DNA from: JALYIM01 sp040003205
Lineage (GTDB): Bacteria; Acidobacteriota; Terriglobia; Terriglobales; Acidobacteriaceae
NCBI GenBank assembly: GCA_040003205.1
Contig: JBDUDA010000027.1
Span: 1-18,656, forward strand
Length of the DNA: 18,656 nt
Reading direction: 5' to 3'
In this document: in pieces, positions 13,875-18,656 of the stretch
Layout: every line of letters begins with the position of its first letter
How positions within the stretch are numbered: position 1 is the stretch's first letter
Position numbers and translations under genes: made by a program
The notes under the pieces: generated by a model
What the model saw: the letters and a program-made list of their open reading frames with translations, nothing else
What the model was told of the DNA's origin: nothing
Databases searched by the model: none

Positions 13875-14777
13875 TTGCAACTTCTAAAGCGCATCCTCAC
13901 TGCGGTGGTCCTGATCCCAGTCGTACTGATTTTGATTCTGCGCGCGCCGGTACCCATCGTGGCGATGGTGGCGGCGCTGGTGGCATTGCTCACCGTGCAA
14001 GAGCTATTGAGACTTTCTGAGTCGTACGGCATTCGTCCCTTCTATTGGCCAACGTTCATTTTTGTAGGCGCGTACTTTATTTTGCTCGCCATAAATCCGG
14101 GCAGCGAGAAGCCGCTGCTCTCGACCGCTATTTTTATTTACGGCACAGCCTTCGCCGCAGCGTTAGCTCCGTTTATTTTTCTCATTGTCGGAATGCGGCG
14201 GATAGACCTCAGCACCGCATTTCCGGCAGCCCTCACCTCCGCCTTCGCATTCGTATACGTCGCCCTGCCGCTGGGCTTTCTGGTGCAATTACGCGAGCAA
14301 TGGTCGGGTGCGTTTTTGATTCTTTATCTCCTGTTGCTGGTGTGGGCAGGTGACATCTTCGCGTATTTCGTAGGACGTTCTCTTGGCCGTCATCTGATGT
14401 CGCCGCGCATCAGTCCTAAGAAGACCTGGGAAGGCGCGTTTGCTTCCCTGCTGGCCAGCCTGGTCGTGGGAATGTTGCTCTATAAATATGCGTTCCCAAT
14501 CAGCACCGCGCTACTGAACGCGCATCTGATTCAGCAGCGTGATGGATATTTCGCCCTGGAAAAACCACCCTTATGGCCCACGATGTTATTGTCCGCCGCC
14601 ATAAACGTCGCTGCCCAGTTCGGAGATCTGGTCGAGTCCCTAATTAAACGTGGCGCTGGAGTGAAAGATTCCGGCGCCCTTTTACCTGGACACGGCGGCA
14701 TGCTTGACCGTATTGATGCCCTGCTCTTTGCGGTCCCAGTGCTGTGGTACTATGCGGCTTGGCGCGTGATGCAATAG
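13875..14777 (+). CDS. cdsA: Phosphatidate cytidylyltransferase (CDP-diglyceride synthase)
   Basis: 300-aa polytopic inner-membrane enzyme making CDP-diacylglycerol from phosphatidic acid and CTP, the entry to bacterial phospholipids. About eight hydrophobic segments run from LTAVVLIPVVLILIL at the N-terminus onward. The family signature SLIKRGAGVKDSGALLPGHG plus GMLDRID spans about residues 255-281, with the K-D pair and final aspartates that bind metal and CTP. The frame is open back to 13689 inside uppS, but those residues are uppS read in another frame. The TTG at 13875, 5 bp after the uppS stop and with GGAG nine bases upstream inside uppS, starts the protein just before helix 1. uppS and cdsA thus both appear to use TTG starts, suggesting translation set by coupling. 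Confidence 0.93.
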   Translation: MQLLKRILTAVVLIPVVLILILRAPVPIVAMVAALVALLTVQELLRLSESYGIRPFYWPTFIFVGAYFILLAINPGSEKPLLSTAIFIYGTAFAAALAPFIFLIVGMRRIDLSTAFPAALTSAFAFVYVALPLGFLVQLREQWSGAFLILYLLLLVWAGDIFAYFVGRSLGRHLMSPRISPKKTWEGAFASLLASLVVGMLLYKYAFPISTALLNAHLIQQRDGYFALEKPPLWPTMLLSAAINVAAQFGDLVESLIKRGAGVKDSGALLPGHGGMLDRIDALLFAVPVLWYYAAWRVMQ

Positions 14778-14778
14778 C

Positions 14779-14868
14779 ATGAAGCTGTTGCCGATGAAGA
14801 AATCGAAGTCCCCGAATTCTTCTTCAGTGTTCATCTCCGATTCCATCGCAATGATTCCATCTCGATGA
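14779..14868 (+). other. 29-codon mini-ORF bridging cdsA and dxr
   Basis: An ATG one base after the cdsA stop opens a 29-codon frame (MKLLPMKKSKSPNSSSVFIS...) whose TGA overlaps the dxr ATG as ATGA. It fills the only sizeable gap in the uppS-rseP run. Neither it nor dxr has a Shine-Dalgarno sequence, so re-initiating ribosomes could carry translation from cdsA to dxr. The peptide is basic at the N-terminus and Ser-rich, with no family recognised. It may be chance; if real, a coupling or leader peptide is the best guess. Confidence 0.25.
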
Positions 14869-16067
14869 AACGTATTGCCATCCTGGGTTCCACTGGTTCA
14901 ATCGGGCGCAGCACGCTCAGCGTGGTCGAATCCTATCCCGAACGCTTTCAAATTATTTCGCTGGCTGCCGGTAGCAACCTCGATGCCGCTTTCGAACAGG
15001 CTCGCCGATGGATGCCACGGCTGCTCTCTATCGCGTCGGAAACAGACGCCGACATTCTGCGCAAGCGCCTTAAGCAGGAGGGACTCGAAGGCATCGAAGC
15101 CGTCCACGGATCGGCGGGAGCGGTGAAGGTGGCTACACATCCGGAAGTAGATTTCGTGGTCAGCGCAATCGTCGGTGTTGCAGGACTGGAAGCCACCTAC
15201 GAAGCGGTACAGGCCGGAAAAGTAATCGGTCTTGCCAATAAAGAATGTCTTGTCGCTGCGGGAGAATTGATCACGGCCGAGGCTCGCCGCCAGGGTGTAC
15301 CCCTGCTGCCGATTGATAGTGAGCACAATGCCGTACATCAGTGCCTGCGCGGCGGCAGGATGAGCGAAGTGGACCGTATCTGGTTGACGGCGTCGGGCGG
15401 ACCATTTCTCCACACGCCGAAGTCGAAGTTCGCCGATATCACCGTCGAGCAGGCGTTGAATCATCCCACGTGGAGAATGGGCCGCCGCATCACCATTGAC
15501 TCCGCAACCCTGATGAACAAGGGATTTGAAGTAATCGAAGCCTGCCGGCTTTTCAATATCGCTGCCGAAAAAGTGGGAGTCATTGTGCATCCGCAATCCA
15601 CCATTCACTCCATGGTCGAGTTTGTGGATGGCAGCATACTTGCCCAATTCTCGGTAACAGACATGCGGTTACCGATTCTGTATGCGTTGACCTATCCTGA
15701 TCGCATCCAATCAGAGATGCGATTTCCGGTTTCGGAACTGCGTCGGCTGGATTTCTTTCCCCCCGATCTGGATAAGTTTCCTTGCCTGCGACTTGCTTAT
15801 GAAGCGGTAGAGTTGGGCGGCGCAAAGCCTGTGGCCCTAAATGCTGCGGACGAAGTGGCCGTAGCCGCCTTTCTGGATGGCTTGATCGCATTTACCGACA
15901 TTCCGAAAGTAATCGAAAGGGTAATTTCAGAAACCGGCAGCGCAAAGTTGGAATCTATACTAGAAGTGCTCGCGGCCGATAAAGAAGCCCGCCGCGCGGC
16001 TCATCGCGCAATTGCTGACATGACGAACAAAATGGCCCCGGTCTCCGCTAGCACGCAAGTGCAGTAA
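14865..16067 (+). CDS. dxr: 1-deoxy-D-xylulose 5-phosphate reductoisomerase
   Basis: 400-aa enzyme converting DXP to 2-C-methyl-D-erythritol 4-phosphate with NADPH, the committed step of the MEP isoprenoid pathway. The NADPH motif is ILGSTGSIG (6-14). ANKECLVAAG lies at 124-133. The metal-binding block is PIDSEHNAVHQCL (149-161; D151, E153), followed by LTASGGPF (174-181) and the flexible-loop/active-site region NHPTWRMGRRITIDSATLMN (199-218) plus KGFEVIEA. VHPQSTIHSMVEF follows. Length is normal for the family. The ATG is supported by the immediate MKRIAILGSTG start; no Shine-Dalgarno sequence is seen. It lies 87 bp after cdsA and 11 bp before rseP, in the conserved uppS-cdsA-dxr-rseP order. 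It is the predicted fosmidomycin target of this organism. Confidence 0.97.
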   Translation: MKRIAILGSTGSIGRSTLSVVESYPERFQIISLAAGSNLDAAFEQARRWMPRLLSIASETDADILRKRLKQEGLEGIEAVHGSAGAVKVATHPEVDFVVSAIVGVAGLEATYEAVQAGKVIGLANKECLVAAGELITAEARRQGVPLLPIDSEHNAVHQCLRGGRMSEVDRIWLTASGGPFLHTPKSKFADITVEQALNHPTWRMGRRITIDSATLMNKGFEVIEACRLFNIAAEKVGVIVHPQSTIHSMVEFVDGSILAQFSVTDMRLPILYALTYPDRIQSEMRFPVSELRRLDFFPPDLDKFPCLRLAYEAVELGGAKPVALNAADEVAVAAFLDGLIAFTDIPKVIERVISETGSAKLESILEVLAADKEARRAAHRAIADMTNKMAPVSASTQVQ

Positions 16068-16078
16068 AAGAAAAAATT

Positions 16079-17422
16079 ATGCCGCAATTTCTAATTTCTG
16101 TAATCGCAGTGGCCGTGATTCTAGGATTCATGATTCTTATTCATGAATTCGGACACTATGCGACCGCCAAGCTTCTGGGAGTGCGGGTCGAAGTTTTTTC
16201 CATCGGGTTCGGCAAGCGCCTGCTGGGCTTTCGTAAGGGCGAAACCGACTACCGCATCGCAGCGATACCGCTGGGCGGCTACGTAAAGATGAGCGGCGAG
16301 AATCCCATGGACGCGCGCTCGGGCGATCCGAAAGAATTTTTGTCGCATCCCCGTTGGCATCGCTTCATCATCGCCATCGCCGGGCCTTCGATGAACATCC
16401 TGCTGGCGATCGGCTTATTGACGCTGGTTTACATGGTGCATTACGAATATCCAGCGGTTCTAGATGAGCCCGCCATAATTGGATGGGTGATTCCCGACAC
16501 CCCCGCAGCCAAGGCCGGAATTCAGCCGGGCGATCGCATTATTCGCCTGGATGGAATGGAGAACCCAACCTGGAAACAGGTCGTTCCTAAAGAAGCGCTC
16601 AGCCCCAATCAATCGCTCGATCTGACAATTCAACGCGGCGACCGCACTCTTACTCAGACCATCGTTCCCGAGGCCTACGGCTTGAACCAGATGGGCTCGG
16701 CCGGGTGGGTCTGGAAAGAGCCAAGCGTCACTGTTACCTATCTTGATCACGGGATGCCTGCGGAAAAGGCGGGCATCAAGCTGGGAGACCAAATTATCAG
16801 TGTGGACGGCCAGCCGGTTCCCGCGTTGCAATTCATGATTGAAGCGCTGGGCCGATCCAAAGAAAAACCGATCGCGGTTACCGTGCTTCGTGACGGACAG
16901 CAGCAGACTTTTACCGTTCTGCCAGTCATGGCCGACGGCGCCGATAAAGAAAAGCGCTATCGCATTGGAATCGGCAGCGAGCCCATGAAAGTCAGCAAGT
17001 TGCCCTTCCCGGCTGCTTTCCGCCAATCTCTGGAGCAAAACAAACAAGGATCACTATTGATTCTTGAGCTCGTACAAAAGATGATCCAGCGCAAGATATC
17101 CATGCGCTCCATTGAAGGCCCCATCGGCATCGGCCGCGCCGCCGGACAAGCCGCCGTGCAAAAAGGCTGGACGCCTCTGATGGAACTGACCGCTGCGATC
17201 AGCTTAAATCTCGGAATCTTCAATTTGTTGCCCATTCCGATTTTGGATGGCGGCGTCATTCTGCTGCTTCTCGTGGAGACACTTATTGGCCGCGACATCA
17301 GCCTGGTGATAAAAGAACGCATTTATCAGGCTGCGTTTGTTTTCCTTGTGTTGTTCGCTGTGATGGTAATTTATAACGACTTGGCGAAGACTTTGCCGGG
17401 ACTGACGCACCGGCTGCCGTAA
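16079..17422 (+). CDS. rseP: Site-2 intramembrane zinc metalloprotease RseP
   Basis: 447-aa site-2 protease of the inner membrane, which cuts anti-sigma factors and leftover signal peptides within the membrane. The zinc motif HEFGH (22-26) lies in the first helix, and the third metal ligand D390 is in NLLPIPILDGG (382-392). Two PDZ domains sit in the periplasmic loop: about 128-200 (AAKAGIQPGDRIIRLDG) and about 212-285 (AEKAGIKLGDQIISVDG), the double-PDZ layout of E. coli RseP. Helix 2 is near 96-120 and the last helix near 416-433. The ATG follows the dxr stop by 11 bp, with only a weak A-rich ribosome site (AAAAGA). An HtrA-type protease lies just upstream of the cluster, but no anti-sigma factor gene is in the window. 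Confidence 0.95.
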   Translation: MPQFLISVIAVAVILGFMILIHEFGHYATAKLLGVRVEVFSIGFGKRLLGFRKGETDYRIAAIPLGGYVKMSGENPMDARSGDPKEFLSHPRWHRFIIAIAGPSMNILLAIGLLTLVYMVHYEYPAVLDEPAIIGWVIPDTPAAKAGIQPGDRIIRLDGMENPTWKQVVPKEALSPNQSLDLTIQRGDRTLTQTIVPEAYGLNQMGSAGWVWKEPSVTVTYLDHGMPAEKAGIKLGDQIISVDGQPVPALQFMIEALGRSKEKPIAVTVLRDGQQQTFTVLPVMADGADKEKRYRIGIGSEPMKVSKLPFPAAFRQSLEQNKQGSLLILELVQKMIQRKISMRSIEGPIGIGRAAGQAAVQKGWTPLMELTAAISLNLGIFNLLPIPILDGGVILLLLVETLIGRDISLVIKERIYQAAFVFLVLFAVMVIYNDLAKTLPGLTHRLP

Positions 17423-17430
17423 GAAACCAA

Positions 17431-17573
17431 TGTCATGTTGAGCGAGGGGAGTCGCGCAAGCGGCGAGTGAAGTCGAAACATCCCTATTTGAATCGTCTCG
17501 CGGAGGGCGTAGGGATCTTTCGACTCCGCAGCTTCGCTCGCTTGCGAGCAAAGCTCCTGCGCTCAAGATGACA
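17431..17573. repeat. Dispersed inverted-repeat element, copy D (complete)
   Basis: The most complete copy. The left half has TGTCATGTTGAGC (17431-17443) and GTCGAAACATCCCT (17472-17485). The right half has AGGGATCTTTCGAC (17511-17524) and GCTCAAGATGACA (17561-17573). The right half is an inverted version of the left, each enclosing its own GC-rich hairpin (for example CTTCGCTCGCTTGCGAGCAAAG in two arms around 17532-17553). It starts 8 bp after the rseP stop. Confidence 0.78.
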
Positions 17574-17584
17574 ATAAAACATGC

Positions 17585-17644
17585 TGTCATGTTGAGCGAG
17601 TGAGTCATTCCCGCAGGGAATGACGAGGGAGTCGAAACATCCCT
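17585..17644. repeat. Dispersed inverted-repeat family, half-element E
   Basis: Left half only: TGTCATGTTGAGC (17585-17597), a perfect 9-bp hairpin GTCATTCCC-GCA-GGGAATGAC (17604-17624), and GTCGAAACATCCCT (17631-17644). It lies 11 bp after copy D. Copies D and E together take up most of the 290-bp gap between rseP and ispG. Confidence 0.78.
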
Positions 17645-17692
17645 GCCGCCCCAAGGCCGCCAATCCCCGCAGGCCTTTGACCTCTTCCAACA

Positions 17693-17701
17693 TGCTAAAA
17701 T
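17693..17701 (+). promoter_or_regulatory. Extended -10 box for ispG
   Basis: TGCTAAAAT forms an extended -10 (TGn plus TAAAAT) 11 bp before the ispG ATG, giving a leader of only about five bases. TTGACC at 17677-17682 is a tempting -35, but the 13-bp spacer is too short. No Shine-Dalgarno sequence precedes the ATG. The box is consistent with an independent, nearly leaderless ispG promoter after the repeat block. Confidence 0.45.
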
Positions 17702-17712
17702 AGAGCTTCCCA

Positions 17713-18656
17713 ATGGCCAATATTCAACGCAGAAAGACCGTCACAGTCTTGATCAATGGCGTGCGCGTTGGCAGCGATGCACCGGTTGTGGTGCAATCCA
17801 TGACCAACACCGATACCGCCGACGTTGCCTCGACAGTAAAACAAGTTGCCGATTTAGCGCGCGCTGGTTCCGAATTGGTACGAGTTACCGTAAACAACGA
17901 ACAGGCTGCGGCAGCTGTTGCTCCCATTGTGGAACTGCTCGACAAGCAAAGTGTCCGAGTTCCGATCGTTGGCGACTTCCATTACAACGGTCATCTGCTT
18001 TTGAAGAAGTTTCCGGAGTGCGCCCGCGCGCTCGCCAAGTACCGCATCAATCCGGGCAACGTGAACATCGGCAAGAAGCACGACGACAATTTCCGCACCA
18101 TGATCGAAGCGGCCATCGAGTACAACCGGCCCGTGCGCATTGGAGTGAATTGGGGATCTCTCGATCAGGCCCTTCTCACTCGGATGATGGATGAGAACTC
18201 GCTTCTGCCGGAGCCTCTCGAGGCCAAGCAGGTTACCATGAACGCGATCGTCCGTAGCGCGATCGAGTCCGGTCGCGCAGCTGAGAGCTACGGCCTGGGC
18301 CGGGCCAAAATTATTCTGAGCGCCAAGGTCAGCGGTGTCCAGGATCTGATTGCGGTCTATCGGCTGATGGCCGCCCAATGTAATTACGCTCTGCATCTCG
18401 GATTAACCGAAGCGGGTCTTGGTTCCAAGGGCATCGTTTCCACCGCGGCCGCTTTGTCCGTCCTGTTACAGGAAGGCATTGGCGATACGATTCGCTCATC
18501 CTTAACCCCCCTCCCGAACGGCGACCGCACCGATGAGGTCATCGTCTCGCAGCAGATTCTGCAGGCTCTCGAATTGCGCAGTTTCACGCCCCAGGTCACC
18601 GCCTGCCCTGGTTGCGGGCGCACCACCAGCACCTTCTTTCAGGACATGGCCGACCA
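17713..18656 (+). CDS. ispG: 4-hydroxy-3-methylbut-2-enyl diphosphate synthase IspG (GcpE), 3' end outside window
   Basis: The first 314 codons of the [4Fe-4S] enzyme that converts MEcPP to HMBPP in the MEP pathway. The TIM-barrel part opens MANIQRRKTVTVLINGVRVG and contains APVVVQSMTNTDT (23-35), VRVTVNN (56-62), PIVGDFHYN (84-92), YRINPGNVNIGKK (110-122) and IGVNWGSL (143-150). Further blocks are LSAKVSG (202-208), LGLTEAGLGSKGIVSTAA (229-246) and IRSSLTP (260-266). The first two cluster cysteines are in TACPGCGRT (C298, C301). The third Cys and the catalytic Glu of the C-terminal domain lie beyond the window edge. The frame is open to position 18656 with no stop. It sits downstream of dxr and rseP, separated by repeats and a likely promoter of its own. 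Confidence 0.95.
   Translation, partial: MANIQRRKTVTVLINGVRVGSDAPVVVQSMTNTDTADVASTVKQVADLARAGSELVRVTVNNEQAAAAVAPIVELLDKQSVRVPIVGDFHYNGHLLLKKFPECARALAKYRINPGNVNIGKKHDDNFRTMIEAAIEYNRPVRIGVNWGSLDQALLTRMMDENSLLPEPLEAKQVTMNAIVRSAIESGRAAESYGLGRAKIILSAKVSGVQDLIAVYRLMAAQCNYALHLGLTEAGLGSKGIVSTAAALSVLLQEGIGDTIRSSLTPLPNGDRTDEVIVSQQILQALELRSFTPQVTACPGCGRTTSTFFQDMAD

Noticed and set aside
14898..15647. 249-codon minus-strand frame
   Set aside because: Antisense to dxr, whose conserved motifs span the region; the frame has no recognisable domain.
16460..17047. 195-codon minus-strand frame
   Set aside because: Antisense to the two PDZ domains of rseP, with no recognisable motif of its own.
17431..17644. 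Repeats near rseP considered as a CRISPR array
   Set aside because: Units are not evenly spaced, occur as inverted halves, and no cas genes are present.
17854..18396. 180-codon minus-strand frame near the window end
   Set aside because: Antisense to ispG, whose motifs are continuous through the plus-strand frame to the window edge.

Overview
The window reads as a chromosomal segment of an Acidobacteriota bacterium (Terriglobia/Koribacter-like). The reasons are the balanced base composition, the mix of a frataxin (CyaY), a YpdA-type reductase and paired MacB-like permeases, and dispersed intergenic elements of the type TGTCATGCTGAGC...GTCGAAACATCCCT that I associate with this phylum. The assignment is inference from content, not a database match.

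Left part (1-4865). A structured, repeat-like stretch (1-97) lies downstream of ssb (minus). Next, also on the minus strand, is a 14-helix DHA2 drug-efflux pump, divergent from a pterin-4a-carbinolamine dehydratase gene. A small two-helix membrane protein and a frataxin homologue follow on the plus strand. A YpdA-like flavoprotein faces cyaY convergently, with only 33 bp between the stop codons.

Middle (4866-11927). Aspartate ammonia-lyase has a clear -10 box and Shine-Dalgarno (SD) sequence. It is followed by a 360-bp non-coding stretch with two related inverted-repeat elements. On the minus strand come two MacB/FtsX-type ABC permeases in an operon with no ATPase in view, then a 3-hydroxyacyl-CoA dehydrogenase coupled by a 1-base stop/start overlap to a 62-aa helical protein. 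The latter has an operator-like palindromic leader. On the plus strand is a HAD-family phosphatase of the SerB type.

Right part (11928-18656). This is an isoprenoid/envelope cluster on the plus strand: an HtrA-like protease without a signal peptide, uppS, cdsA, dxr, rseP and, after a repeat-filled gap, ispG, which runs off the window end. Dxr and IspG are MEP-pathway enzymes making the C5 units that UppS condenses into undecaprenyl diphosphate. CdsA makes CDP-diacylglycerol for phospholipids, and RseP is the site-2 protease of envelope stress signalling. The order uppS-cdsA-dxr-rseP is widely conserved in bacteria.

I see no rRNA, tRNA, CRISPR array, transposase, prophage or replication origin. 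No wholly new multi-gene system stands out. The least explained signals are the modular intergenic repeat family, the 62-aa protein with its palindromic control region, the mini-ORF joining cdsA to dxr, the signal-less HtrA, and -10 boxes placed immediately before start codons.
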